Of a DNA stretch of 64,000 nucleotides, positions 51,169-63,853 are shown one piece after another (position 1 is the first letter of the stretch; the number at the start of each line of letters is the position of its first letter). The notes beneath the pieces were generated by a model. The model had not been told where the DNA came from. It made no database searches and worked only from the letters and a program-made list of their open reading frames with translations. The position numbers were made by a program, and so were the translations under genes. Source of the DNA: Deltaproteobacteria bacterium Ga0077550 (GTDB lineage Bacteria > Myxococcota_A > Polyangia > Nannocystales > Nannocystaceae); the NCBI GenBank assembly GCA_001464385.1, contig LNFB01000210.1, positions 1 to 64,000 of the forward strand. The letters run 5' to 3'.

Positions 51169-52470
51169 ATGCCGAACGCGCGCCGCGGGCCCCACGACCT
51201 CTTCGCCTGGGCGCAGTCGCAGCGCGGGCGGATCGCCGAACGCGGCTGGATCGCGGCGCTCGTGCTCGGCCCCCTCGCCGCGGTGACGTGGCTGGTGAGC
51301 CTCCCGCCCGCCCCGGTCGCCGTGCCCACCGCCCCGCCCGTACGCGTCGCGGTGCGCGTCACTCCGTCCGACGCGACCCATCTCGCCCTCGCCGAGGCCC
51401 TCGCGCTCGACGTGTGGAGCGAGAACTTCGGGCCCGGCTCCCCGATCGACCTCGTCGTGCACGACGGCGATCTGCCGCGCCTCGAGGCCGCGGGCCTGCA
51501 ACCGGAGATCCTCGTGCCCGACATCGACGCGGTCGCCCGCGACGAGGCCGCCCGGATCGCCCAGGCCGAGATCCACCGACCCGCGGATTGGTACGGCGAG
51601 TTCCGCGACTTCACGGCGATCACCGCCCGACTCGAGGACCTCGCGGCCCGCTACCCGGAGCGCGTGTCGATGTCGGCGATCGGCGGCTCGATCGAGGGCC
51701 GCCCGCTGTGGGCCCTGCGGATCGGCGGCACCGCCCCGGACGCCACGCCGATGCTCGTCAACGGCGCGCAGCATGCCCGCGAGTGGATCGCCGCGATGGT
51801 CACCACCTGCGTCGCCGATCGCCTGGTCCGCGAGTACGACGACAACCCTGCGATCCGCGACTTCGTCGATCACACCGAGCTGTGGGTCGTGCCGGTGGTC
51901 AACCCCGACGGATACCAGTACTCGTGGAGCTCGGATCGTTACTGGCGGAAGAACCGTCGCGGCGGGCACGGCGTCGATCTCAACCGCAACTTCGCTGTGG
52001 CCTTCGGTGGCGCGGGCTCGAGCAGCGCCAAGCGCTCGGAGATCTACCGGGGCGAGTACGCCTTCTCCGAGCCCGAGAGCCAGGCGATCCGCGATCTGGT
52101 GCGCCGCGAGTCGATCGCCCTGCACGTCGACTTCCACTCGTACGGCCAGCTCGTGCTCTACCCGTGGAACTACACCGCGGCGCCGGCGAAGCACCGCGAT
52201 CGTTTCGCGGCGCTGGGCGACCGCATCGCGTCGGCGATCTTCGCCGAGCACGGCACGGGCTACACGCTGAAGGCCGGCGCGCAGCTCTACGCGGCCGCGG
52301 GCACCCTATCGGACTGGATGTACGGCGAGGCAGGCGCGACCTCGTTCACGATCGAGTTGCGGCCCAAGGGTGGCTCGGGCTTCGTGCTGCCGCCCGAGCA
52401 GATCCGGCCCACGTGCGACGAGGGCCTCGCCGCCGTCCTCGCGCTCGGCAGCGCGACGCCGAGCGACTGA
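51169..52470 (+). CDS. M14 zinc carboxypeptidase with N-terminal membrane anchor
   Basis: 433 residues. An N-terminal hydrophobic helix (RGWIAALVLGPLAAVTWLVS) anchors it; the catalytic domain begins around residue 140. Zinc ligands are His/Glu in NGAQHAREWIAAMVTTCVAD (HxxE) and His in ALHVDFHSYGQLVLYPWNY. Arg of the specificity site is in DLNRNFAVAF, and the catalytic Glu is in TSFTIELRPKGGSGFVLPPE. These correspond to carboxypeptidase A-type (M14A) enzymes. An uncharacterised region (about 40-130) precedes it. It starts 44 bases after the VIT/vWA gene, so co-transcription is likely. Confidence 0.88.
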   Translation: MPNARRGPHDLFAWAQSQRGRIAERGWIAALVLGPLAAVTWLVSLPPAPVAVPTAPPVRVAVRVTPSDATHLALAEALALDVWSENFGPGSPIDLVVHDGDLPRLEAAGLQPEILVPDIDAVARDEAARIAQAEIHRPADWYGEFRDFTAITARLEDLAARYPERVSMSAIGGSIEGRPLWALRIGGTAPDATPMLVNGAQHAREWIAAMVTTCVADRLVREYDDNPAIRDFVDHTELWVVPVVNPDGYQYSWSSDRYWRKNRRGGHGVDLNRNFAVAFGGAGSSSAKRSEIYRGEYAFSEPESQAIRDLVRRESIALHVDFHSYGQLVLYPWNYTAAPAKHRDRFAALGDRIASAIFAEHGTGYTLKAGAQLYAAAGTLSDWMYGEAGATSFTIELRPKGGSGFVLPPEQIRPTCDEGLAAVLALGSATPSD

Positions 52471-52472
52471 CC

Positions 52473-53693
52473 TCAGCCCCACACCGCAGCGACGAGCCCG
52501 CGTCCCAGGACGCCCCACTTGCCGAGCGTCGGATCCGGATCGAGGCCATCGGCCATGCGGTGGATCTGGGCCTGGAACCACAGCACCGCGAGCGCGTCGT
52601 CGAACTTGCGGATCCCGAGCCGCGACGAGAACGCGGCGGCCTGGTCGACCGAGCCGTCGAGCAATCGCGCGGGCAGGTCCGGCTGCAGCGTCATCGGCCG
52701 ACCGAGGCCCACGACCGCCGCCGCGCCGGACTCGACGACGTGGGCCATCGCCGCGGCCGTCCGGAGCCCACCGGTGAGCATCAGGGGCACGGCCGTGTGC
52801 TCGCGGAGCTGCTGCGCGTACTCGAGGAAGTACGCCTCGCGCGCGACGGTGCTCGCCCGGGCGGTCGCCGCGATCTCGCCGCGCCCGACCATCGCGGGGC
52901 TCTCGTAGTTGCCGCCCGAGACCTCGATCAGATCGACGCCCGCGACCTCGAGGGCCCGCACGACCTCGAGGGCGTCCTCGGGGGCGAAGCCACCGCGCTG
53001 GAAGTCGGCGGAGTTGAGCTTGACCGCGATCGGGAAGTCCGCGGCGGTCGCGGCCCGCATCCCCCGCACGATCGCGAGCAGCATCGCCATGCGCCGCGTC
53101 GCGTCGCCGCCCCAGGCGTCGTCGCGGTGGTTGACCAGCGGCGAGAGGAACTGGCTGACGAGGTAGCCGTGCGCGGCGTGGATCTGCACGCCGCCGAAGC
53201 CCGCGGCGTGGGCGAGGCCCGCCGCCTGCGCGAAGCGATCGACGAGACGCTCGACCTCGTCGGCGCCGAGCGCCCGCGGCTTGGCGAACAGCCCGCCCAT
53301 GCCGCGCAGTCCGACGGCCGAGGGCGCGACCGGCGTGCGGGTGATGCCGCGCCCCGCCTGCCGCCCCGCGTGGCTGATCTGCATCCACAGCCGCGCGCCG
53401 TGGCCCTGCGCGGCGTCGGCCCAGCGCCGCAGCGCCGGCAGGTGGCGATCGTCCTCGAGCACGACGTTGGCGGGCTCGGTGCGCCCGTCCATGTCGACGA
53501 TGACGTTGCCGGTGAGCAGCATGCCGGCCCCCGAACGGCCCCAGCGCTCGTACACGCGCAGCAGCCGATCCGACGGGCCGTAGCCCGCGTCGGCGAGCGC
53601 CTCGCTCATCGCGGCCTTGGCCACGCGGTTGGGCAAGCTCGCGCCGCACGGGAGGGTCAACGGGCGCGCGAGGATCTCGTGCGGGGTGGTCAT
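52473..53693 (-). CDS. Old-yellow-enzyme (NADH:flavin oxidoreductase) homologue
   Basis: 406 residues of the FMN-dependent TIM-barrel OYE family that reduces activated C=C bonds. It has LPNRVAKAAMSEALADAGYG (N-terminal FMN loop), LWMQISHAGRQAGRGITRTP, GVQIHAAHGYLVSQFLSPLV (the conserved substrate-contact H-x-x-H/N), FPIAVKLNSADFQRGGFAPE and TGGLRTAAAMAHVVESGAAA (C-terminal FMN phosphate grip). The start is ATG 53693. It is convergent with the M14 peptidase and divergent from the isomerase fusion; no operon is evident. Substrate unknown. Confidence 0.88.
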   Translation of the reverse strand: MTTPHEILARPLTLPCGASLPNRVAKAAMSEALADAGYGPSDRLLRVYERWGRSGAGMLLTGNVIVDMDGRTEPANVVLEDDRHLPALRRWADAAQGHGARLWMQISHAGRQAGRGITRTPVAPSAVGLRGMGGLFAKPRALGADEVERLVDRFAQAAGLAHAAGFGGVQIHAAHGYLVSQFLSPLVNHRDDAWGGDATRRMAMLLAIVRGMRAATAADFPIAVKLNSADFQRGGFAPEDALEVVRALEVAGVDLIEVSGGNYESPAMVGRGEIAATARASTVAREAYFLEYAQQLREHTAVPLMLTGGLRTAAAMAHVVESGAAAVVGLGRPMTLQPDLPARLLDGSVDQAAAFSSRLGIRKFDDALAVLWFQAQIHRMADGLDPDPTLGKWGVLGRGLVAAVWG

Positions 53694-53756
53694 GGTGCGG
53701 GCTGTCGCGCGTAGGACGGGCGTGTCGGGGCGAGCGTAGCTGATATCCTCGCGCGC

Positions 53757-56627
53757 ATGACCGGACCGACCGAGGGGGGCTTCGCAGCCGCGCTGCGTCG
53801 ACGCGAGCGCGATGCGGTCGAGACGGCGCTGGCCAACCCGGTGTTTCCGACGTCGATCGCCGTCCTGCGCCCGTGGGGCGGCGATGCGATCGCCCGGCGC
53901 CGCGGCGTGCCGGCCTCGGCCGCGCCGATCTCGGCCGCACCGATCGGGGAGTCCTTCGAGCTGTCCGCGACGCCCTCGGATGCCGAGGCCGCCGCCCACC
54001 CCAGCGAGGTCGTGCTCCCCGACGGAAGTCGCATGACGCTCGCCGACCTGCTGCACGCCTGCCCGCAGATCCTCGGCGAGGAGCACGTGCTCGCCTTCGG
54101 CCACGAGCTGCCGCTGCAGCCCAAGCTCCTCGACATCCAGTCGCTGCTGTCGGTGCAGGCCCATCCACCCGGGCATCCCGAGCTCTACGTCGTGCTCGAG
54201 GCCGAGCCCGGCGCGAGCGTGCGCCTGGGCCTGGGCGAGGACACCGATCCGAAGGAGTTCGGAGCGGAGCTGCGCCACGGCGCGGCGCTGCAGCGCGAGC
54301 TCGCGGCGTACGTGGGCGACCATGCGCTGCTCGCCCGCGATCTCTCGGCGTGGCTGCTCGGGCCGCCCGAGCTCCCGCTGCCGCCCGCGATCGCCGAGGC
54401 CTGCGCGCCGCTCTTGCCGACGCTCGTCGATCTGCGCCGCATCGCCACCGACGTCCTCGAGCGCATGCACCGGATCGCGGTCGCGCCGGGCACGGTGATC
54501 CACAACTGCGTGATGACGCCCGGCTCGCCGCAGCGCAGCGCCACGCTCCACGCCCTGGGCAACGCCGGCGGCCTCGGCATCCTCGCCCTCGAGATCCGCC
54601 GCGCCGGCCCGACGCTGCGCGCGTGGGATCACGGGCGACTGCCGCAGCGGCCCCTCGACATCGACGCCGCGCTCGCGGCGGTGCCGATGACGGCCGCGCG
54701 CGCCGACGACTTCGTGATCGCCCAGGCCGGCGATCCGTTCGCCATCGACAACGGCGTGTTCACGGCCGAGCGCCTCGTCGTCGGCCCCGTCCCCGTGACG
54801 CGGAGCGGCCGGGGTCGCGCCGAGTTCGTGCACGTGTGCAGCGGTACGGTCGTGCTGGGCGGCGGTCGCAACCCCGCGACGCTGGCCGCGGGCTGCAGCG
54901 CGCTGGTCCCCGCGTGCTGGGCCGGCTGGACCCTGTCGGCCGCGACCGACGCGAGCGTCGTGGTCGCCTCGCTGTGTCCCCAGCCCACCGCGCTCGCCAC
55001 CCGCACCCGCGCGCTGCGACGCGTCCGCGAGATCGTCGCGGCGAGCGAGGGGCCGCGCGACATCCTCGCGATCGCCAACGGCGGCGACGGGCCGGTCGTC
55101 GCCGCGCGCTTCGAGGCCGCGCGACAGCGGCTGTTCCGCGCCGACGGGTCGACCCGCATCACCGTGCACGAGGAGCCGACCCGCCGCGGGCAGCTCCTCG
55201 GGATGATCGACGCCGTGCGCGGGTGGACCCCGAGCGCGCCCGACGACGTCGCCATCGGGATCATGCTCCCCGGCCAGGGCACGCGGCTGTCCCCGATCAC
55301 GCAGCGCCTGCACGGCATCAAGCCGTTCGTGCCGATGCCGATCCGCACCGCCGACGGCGGCGCGTGGATGTCCGCGGGCGAGGCCTCGCTGCACTCGTGG
55401 GTGCTGGTCGCCGACGCACTGCGGCGGGCCGGGTTCGCCGGCATCGCGTGGAAGTGGGGCGACGAGCCGCAGCTCCCGTCGACCGAGCTCGACGCGCTCG
55501 GCCTCGATCTGCGCGACGCCGATGCGGTGCGGTTCGGCAAGCGCTCTGCGGTGACGGAGGACCTCGCCCGCAACAAGGAGTGGCTGCTGCGCCGCGCCGA
55601 CGGGCAGATGATCGCGCAGCTGCGGCGCCGCAGCGCCGACGCGTTGAACGCCCGCCTCGCCGAGGCCGGCGCCGACGCCCAGTGCCTGGTCCACATCGGC
55701 TCGCCCGCGCTCTCGCACCGCTTCACCGCGGCGCTGGTCGCCGAGTTCGGCGATCTCGAGGGCTGGCTCGACATCGACGGCTACCTGTTCGAGGCCCTCA
55801 CCCACGATCCGGCGGCGTGGGCCGCCGAGCGCGAGCGCGATGCCGGGCTGCGCGCGCTGCTCGGCGGTTGCCCCGACTTCTACGAGCGCGCCCGCGCCGT
55901 GAAGGATCGGCTCGAGGCCGAGCGCGGCGCCCCGCTGCGCATCGTCGTCATCGATTGCGGTCCCGACACGTGGTGGGGCGACATGGGCCAGCTCGGGCCG
56001 GCGCGCCGGGCCTTCGCGCGGCTCGCCGATCTCGACGCCGAGGGCGAGTTCGCCCGGCGGCTCGCGGCCCTCGACGACATCGTCCCCGATCGCCACGGCA
56101 ACCGCGTGCGCAACGCGACGATCCCCGACGACGGCAGCATCACCGGCTCGGTCGTCGTCGACTCCGTGATCGGCACCGTCGGCCCCGCGGGCATCCACGG
56201 CGCGGTCGTGCTCGACAGCCAGCTCGCCCACGCCTCGCTCGGGCCGGGAGCGGTGGTGGTCGACAGCACCGTCGCCGATCTCGAGGCCGGCCGCGACGCG
56301 TGGCTCTTCCGCGCCGTGGCCGAGCAGCTCGGCGTCCCCGCCCACGGCATCCACACGACGATGCCCGCCGACCCGTGCGTACCGGATTGCGCCGCCGAGC
56401 AGTGGGCGTTCGATGGCCGCGAGGATCCGAGCGCCGCCGAGCACTGGACCAGCACGCGCGACGGCAACCCCGCGAGCTTCCGCGACAAGGCGGTGCAGAT
56501 GCGCCAACGCGAGCGCTCGGCCGACGCGATCGAGGCCGAGCTCGAGCGCCTGCACCGGGCGCCCCTCGCCGCGCGCATCGCCGGCCGCATCCCCGGCCCG
56601 CCCCGCGGTCGCACCCCCTCGACGTGA
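53757..56627 (+). CDS. Type I mannose-6-phosphate isomerase fused to a nucleotidyltransferase-like domain
   Basis: 956 residues. The N-terminal half (to about 430) is type I phosphomannose isomerase: RPWGGDAIARRRG, IGESFELSA, KLLDIQSLLSVQAHPPGHPE (zinc-binding Q-x-H and Glu), VAPGTVIHNCV and EIRRAGPTLRAWDHGRLP. It interconverts fructose-6-P and mannose-6-P. From about residue 495, IGIMLPGQGTRLSPITQRLH with KPFVPMPIR is a nucleotidyltransferase signature (G-x-G-T-R-x-x-P-x-T), and hexapeptide-like strands (VVVDSVIGTVGPAGIHGAVV, LGPGAVVVDSTVADLEAG) follow. The domain order is the reverse of AlgA-type bifunctional enzymes, and the transferase specificity is unresolved. It could make GDP-mannose for the nearby glycan genes. 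Confidence 0.8.
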   Translation: MTGPTEGGFAAALRRRERDAVETALANPVFPTSIAVLRPWGGDAIARRRGVPASAAPISAAPIGESFELSATPSDAEAAAHPSEVVLPDGSRMTLADLLHACPQILGEEHVLAFGHELPLQPKLLDIQSLLSVQAHPPGHPELYVVLEAEPGASVRLGLGEDTDPKEFGAELRHGAALQRELAAYVGDHALLARDLSAWLLGPPELPLPPAIAEACAPLLPTLVDLRRIATDVLERMHRIAVAPGTVIHNCVMTPGSPQRSATLHALGNAGGLGILALEIRRAGPTLRAWDHGRLPQRPLDIDAALAAVPMTAARADDFVIAQAGDPFAIDNGVFTAERLVVGPVPVTRSGRGRAEFVHVCSGTVVLGGGRNPATLAAGCSALVPACWAGWTLSAATDASVVVASLCPQPTALATRTRALRRVREIVAASEGPRDILAIANGGDGPVVAARFEAARQRLFRADGSTRITVHEEPTRRGQLLGMIDAVRGWTPSAPDDVAIGIMLPGQGTRLSPITQRLHGIKPFVPMPIRTADGGAWMSAGEASLHSWVLVADALRRAGFAGIAWKWGDEPQLPSTELDALGLDLRDADAVRFGKRSAVTEDLARNKEWLLRRADGQMIAQLRRRSADALNARLAEAGADAQCLVHIGSPALSHRFTAALVAEFGDLEGWLDIDGYLFEALTHDPAAWAAERERDAGLRALLGGCPDFYERARAVKDRLEAERGAPLRIVVIDCGPDTWWGDMGQLGPARRAFARLADLDAEGEFARRLAALDDIVPDRHGNRVRNATIPDDGSITGSVVVDSVIGTVGPAGIHGAVVLDSQLAHASLGPGAVVVDSTVADLEAGRDAWLFRAVAEQLGVPAHGIHTTMPADPCVPDCAAEQWAFDGREDPSAAEHWTSTRDGNPASFRDKAVQMRQRERSADAIEAELERLHRAPLAARIAGRIPGPPRGRTPST

Positions 56628-56654
56628 CCAGGGGCGCGGTGCGAAGCTGACCGC

Positions 56655-57869
56655 GTGCGGATCTCGTCCTCGATCCTGGGTGTCGCGCTGCTCGGCGCGT
56701 GCGGTGACGACTCCACGGCGCTCGGGGGCTCGTCCACCGGCGGCGACACCTCGAGCGGGTCGACGACCGGCGGTGTCACCACCCTGCCCGCGACCACCAC
56801 CGTCACGACCGCGTCCGCGACGGGCCCCGGCGACACGACCGCGCCGGGCGACACCAGCGGCGATTCCGGCGGCTCGAGCACGAGCTCGGGCTCGTCGAGC
56901 ACCGACGACGGCGGCGGCGAGACCGGCATCTTCGAGCAGTGCTTCGGCGGCGCGTTCGTGAACGACCCGAACCTCGGCCCCGACTACGATCAGTTCTCAC
57001 CGACGATCGGCACGCACTGCGCCGGCACGAACCACCAGGACATCGCGGACATCGAGCGCGTGGTGTTCCTCGGCGACTCGGTCACCGTCGGCACGCCGCC
57101 GACGATGGCCGTCGACTTCTACCGCTCGCAGGTCGCCGACGGCCTCGCCGACACCTTCGCCCTGCCCTGGGGCGAGGGCCTCGAGGCGGAGGTCGTCTGG
57201 AAGCTCGTCGACTTCCTCAACGGCGTGTCCCTGGCCCGCGACTCTGGCGCCTTCTCGAGCTGCGCCAAGTGGGGCGCCCGCACCGACGATCTCCTCGCCC
57301 CGGGACCACAGCTCGAGGACTGCTTCCCGCCCGAGACCCGCGAGCTCCGCACGTTGGTGGTCATGACCATGGGCGGCAACGACCTCAACTCCCTCACGCA
57401 GGACGCGATCGGCGGCGCCACCGACGAGGCGCTGTGGGCCGAGATCATGCAGGCCGTCGACCTGCAGCGCGCCGCCGTCGAGTGGCTGAAGGACCCGGAG
57501 AATTTCCCCAACGGATCGTTCGTGGTGTTCGCGAACATCTACGAGTTCACCGACGGCACCGGCGAGGTCGAGTCGTGCGACGTCTCGGGCCTCGCCGGAT
57601 TCGACCAGCCGATCCCCTCGCCCGACACGCTGGCCGAGATGGTGGTCTGGGCCAACGAGCAGTTCATGTCGATCGCCGTCGACACCGACAGCGACATGAT
57701 CTTCCTGCTCGAGGCGTTCTGCGGCCACGGGTTCAACGCGGACGACCCGACCGCGCCGTGCTACCGCGGGCCGGGGACGGAGCGGTGGTTCGACCTCACG
57801 TGCATCCACCCCAATCCGACCGGGCACGACCAGATCACCGACATGGTGCTCTCGGTCGTCGCCGAGTGA
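56655..57869 (+). CDS. SGNH/GDSL hydrolase lipoprotein
   Basis: 404 residues from GTG 56655. Signal SSILGVALLGACGD gives a lipobox Cys and a Ser/Thr/Gly linker runs to about residue 85. The SGNH fold has the nucleophile in VVFLGDSVTVGTPP, a Gly/Asn pair in VVMTMGGNDLNSL, and the His in TCIHPNPTGHDQITDM. It probably hydrolyses an ester, such as an acetyl group on a glycan or a lipid, outside the cell. It begins 27 bases after the isomerase fusion, so it may share that transcript. Confidence 0.82.
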   Translation: MRISSSILGVALLGACGDDSTALGGSSTGGDTSSGSTTGGVTTLPATTTVTTASATGPGDTTAPGDTSGDSGGSSTSSGSSSTDDGGGETGIFEQCFGGAFVNDPNLGPDYDQFSPTIGTHCAGTNHQDIADIERVVFLGDSVTVGTPPTMAVDFYRSQVADGLADTFALPWGEGLEAEVVWKLVDFLNGVSLARDSGAFSSCAKWGARTDDLLAPGPQLEDCFPPETRELRTLVVMTMGGNDLNSLTQDAIGGATDEALWAEIMQAVDLQRAAVEWLKDPENFPNGSFVVFANIYEFTDGTGEVESCDVSGLAGFDQPIPSPDTLAEMVVWANEQFMSIAVDTDSDMIFLLEAFCGHGFNADDPTAPCYRGPGTERWFDLTCIHPNPTGHDQITDMVLSVVAE

Positions 57870-57903
57870 GCCCCGAGCGTCGGGGCCGCGGACCAACGGG
57901 CGC

Positions 57904-58353
57904 TCACGCCCCCGCGGCCGCACTGAACCGACGCCCGGCCGTCGGCGTGCGCCCCGAGAACCCGGCGTCCGCATCATGGAACCACTCGACGCGCGTCTCA
58001 CCGATGCGCCAGCACAGAACCACCTCGCGCTCGCCGTCGAGCCACGTCGGGAAGTCGACGAGCCCGAGCTCGACATCCTTGATCTGCCCGCCCATCGCCT
58101 CGATCTCGGCCATCGCCTCGCGCACCGCGTCGTGGATGCCGCGCGCGTGGGCGACCCGCAGGCGCGCGCGGCCCTCGGCCTCGACCCGCTCGCCACGCGC
58201 GAGCCCCTCGGGGGTGACGCGCACGCCCTCGAGCACGAGCGCGCGGCAGGTCGCGCGCAGGTGGCCGTGCAGCTGCAGCACCAGGTTCATCCGCGCGGCC
58301 AGCTGGGGCACCAGCGCGTTGACCTCGTCGAGCGTGAAGTAGCGATCCGTCAT
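57904..58353 (-). CDS. DUF2203-family protein
   Basis: 149 residues matching the DUF2203 pattern: RYFTLDEVNALVPQLAARMN at the N-terminus, a helical middle (AMAEIEAMGGQIKDVELGLV), and the conserved DFPTWLDGEREVVLCWRIGE and EWFHDADAGFSGR at the C-terminus. No signal peptide; cytoplasmic. The function of the family is unknown. It converges on the SGNH lipoprotein and lies upstream of no recognisable partner. Confidence 0.8.
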   Translation of the reverse strand: MTDRYFTLDEVNALVPQLAARMNLVLQLHGHLRATCRALVLEGVRVTPEGLARGERVEAEGRARLRVAHARGIHDAVREAMAEIEAMGGQIKDVELGLVDFPTWLDGEREVVLCWRIGETRVEWFHDADAGFSGRTPTAGRRFSAAAGA

Positions 58354-58400
58354 CGTCGCTCGCGCCCGGGGTTATCCGGTTCTCCGCGGACCGTCAAGCG

Positions 58401-58892
58401 TCACGGCGACGCGGTCGCGACGTCGAGCACGACGGGCTGCAGGACCCGGACGAGGTCGGCCGGATCGATCTCGACGAGCATCCCGCGGCGGCCGCCATTG
58501 ATGAAGATGCGCGGCAGCGCTGCGATCGACGCTTGCATGTACACGGGCATGGCCCGCTTCAGGCCGAACGGGGAGGTCCCACCGACCTGGTAGCCGCTGT
58601 GGCGATCGGCCACGGCGGGCGGGCACGGTTGCACCGACTTCACGCCGAGGTGACGCGCGAGCGCCTTCGTCGACACCTCGCGGTCGCCATGCATCAGGAC
58701 GACCAACGGCTTGCCGGCGTCGTCCTGCATCACGAGCGTCTTGATCACCTGGTGCTCGGGCACGCCGAGACACGCGGCGCTGTGGGCGGTGCCGCCGCGG
58801 GGCTCGTAGTCGTACACGTGGGCGACGAACACGACGCCGTGCTCGCGGAGCACGCGGATCGCAGCGGTGACGGGCAGGTTGTCCTTCGCCAC
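58401..58892 (-). CDS. YbaK/EbsC-type aminoacyl-tRNA deacylase
   Basis: 163 residues from GTG 58892. It has the ProX/YbaK editing-domain pattern: AAIRVLREHGVVFVAHVYDY, AACLGVPEHQVIKTLVMQDD, VVLMHGDREVSTKALARHLG, then YQVGGTSPFGLKRAMPVYMQ (the Gly-rich G-x-x-S-P-F-G active-site loop). These enzymes hydrolyse Cys-tRNA(Pro), or Ala-/Ser-tRNA, as a proofreading step. Upstream in-frame codons do not look coding, so the GTG start is preferred. It is divergent from the small protein starting at 58981. Confidence 0.9.
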   Translation of the reverse strand: MAKDNLPVTAAIRVLREHGVVFVAHVYDYEPRGGTAHSAACLGVPEHQVIKTLVMQDDAGKPLVVLMHGDREVSTKALARHLGVKSVQPCPPAVADRHSGYQVGGTSPFGLKRAMPVYMQASIAALPRIFINGGRRGMLVEIDPADLVRVLQPVVLDVATASP

Positions 58893-58980
58893 GTTGGGGT
58901 GCCGAGCCTGCCACGGAAGCCCCCCCGCGGACCGCAGGTTTTTTGCCGCCCGGCGATCGCCGTGATAGCGGCCTTGGATC

Positions 58981-59406
58981 ATGCAGTGCGTGCTCTACGT
59001 CCACAACCACGGGGAGCGCTCGGCGACGGATGGCGGCACCCCGCGTGCCCCCGGTCGCGTGTGTGGCATGGCGGTCGGGGAAGATCCCACCGTGTGGCAC
59101 TGGGATCCGGAGCGGGCGATCACCTCGTTCGCGGAGTTCCGCTGCGACAGCGACGTCGAGGACCCCGCGACCCTGGTGCAGCTCGCGGTCGGCAAGGCCT
59201 TCGCCCGCGCCGGCGCCGTCGCGGCCGGGCGCACGATCGAGTTCCGCGGGCGCCAGTGCTCCCTGCGCCTCGGCCTCGAGCCCGGGTTCGACGACCCGCG
59301 CCGCGTCCTCGAGCCACTGCTCCAGCTCGCCCGCGGCCTGCGGATCCGCGACGGCCGCGTCGTCAGTGCGCCCGGCCCGGCGCCGCTCGACGAGGCCCGC
59401 GCGTAG
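58981..59406 (+). CDS. Small uncharacterised protein
   Basis: 141 residues, start uncertain (ATG 58981 or ATG 59068, which begins MAVGEDPTVWHWDPERA). The sequence has codon usage like its neighbours and folded-looking stretches (AITSFAEFRCDSDVEDPATL, QLAVGKAFARAGAVAAGRTI, SLRLGLEPGFDDPRRVLEPL), but no family is recognised. It is flanked by the divergent deacylase and the histidine-phosphatase gene. Confidence 0.45.
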   Translation: MQCVLYVHNHGERSATDGGTPRAPGRVCGMAVGEDPTVWHWDPERAITSFAEFRCDSDVEDPATLVQLAVGKAFARAGAVAAGRTIEFRGRQCSLRLGLEPGFDDPRRVLEPLLQLARGLRIRDGRVVSAPGPAPLDEARA

Positions 59407-59479
59407 CCGCGGCCCAGAACTGGACGGGTCGACGCCCGGGTTTGCGCGCCCGCACGACGCATGACAGGCTCCGCGCCGA

Positions 59480-60064
59480 ATGACGCGGTGGACGTTCGTG
59501 CGCCACGGCCAGAGCTCCGCGAACGCCGGTGGATGGTTCGCGGGCCACACCGACGCGCCGCTCACCGAGCTCGGGCGACACCAGGCCACCGAGGCCCGCA
59601 GCCGCGTCGACGTTCGCGATCACGATCGCGTGTTGACCTCGGATCTGTCGCGGGCGATCGACACCGCACAGATCCTGCTCGGGCCGCACACGATCGATCG
59701 TCACGCCTCGGCGGCGCTCCGCGAGCGGTCGTGCGGGCAGTGGGAGGGACGTCCGCTCGGCGAGCTCACCGACAGCGGCGAGATCGAGCTGCTGCGCAGC
59801 TTCGACGGCCGCCCGCCCGGCGGTGAGAGCCTGCGCGACGTGGCCGTCCGCGCCCTGCGTCACCTGGCGGAGCACGCCGACGCGCCCCGCGTCCTGGTGG
59901 TCTGCCACGGCGCCCTGATGCGCGCGGTGATCGGCGTGCTCGACGGGGTCGACGCCGCGCAGATCGGTCAGTGGAAGCCGGGCAACTGCGAGGTCGCGGT
60001 GCGCGAGGCCGATGCCCCGCGCCTGCGTGCGCTCGCCGATGCCCTGCGCGCGGCGGATCGATAG
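59480..60064 (+). CDS. Histidine phosphatase family protein
   Basis: 194 residues of the phosphoglycerate-mutase-like fold. The catalytic RHG is in MTRWTFVRHGQSSANAGGWF, followed by HTDAPLTELGRHQATEARSR, then a Glu in AALRERSCGQWEGRPLGELT and the second His in RVLVVCHGALMRAVIGVLDG. Such enzymes include phosphoglycerate mutases, CobC/SixA and sugar phosphatases; the short length and motifs do not separate them. The gene is convergent with the kinase gene, 14 bases apart, across a perfect palindrome at 60064-60077. Confidence 0.85.
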   Translation: MTRWTFVRHGQSSANAGGWFAGHTDAPLTELGRHQATEARSRVDVRDHDRVLTSDLSRAIDTAQILLGPHTIDRHASAALRERSCGQWEGRPLGELTDSGEIELLRSFDGRPPGGESLRDVAVRALRHLAEHADAPRVLVVCHGALMRAVIGVLDGVDAAQIGQWKPGNCEVAVREADAPRLRALADALRAADR

Positions 60065-60077
60065 TCCGCGCGCGGAC
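60064..60077. repeat. Perfect 14-bp palindrome between convergent stops
   Basis: GTCCGCGCGCGGAC is an exact inverted repeat without a loop in the gap between the phosphatase and kinase genes. It could be a terminator element, though a loopless repeat cannot form a hairpin unless the central bases open. Confidence 0.4.
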
Positions 60078-60078
60078 G

Positions 60079-61488
<1,410 letters not shown>

Positions 61489-61520
61489 GGTGGCAGTCTA
61501 GCAAAGCCGCGAGGCGCCCG

Positions 61521-63707
<2,187 letters not shown>

Positions 63708-63853
63708 CTATCACCTCGGGGCGTGTCCGCGCCGCGGGGAAATCCGTGATCACGTCGTTCGTGCGCCGCCGTGAGGTTGCACGACCGCTTTACGGTTGGT
63801 TTGCCTCGTGTCCCGCCGCGCGCCGGAACACGCGCGCTACGCTGGTCGGCCTG

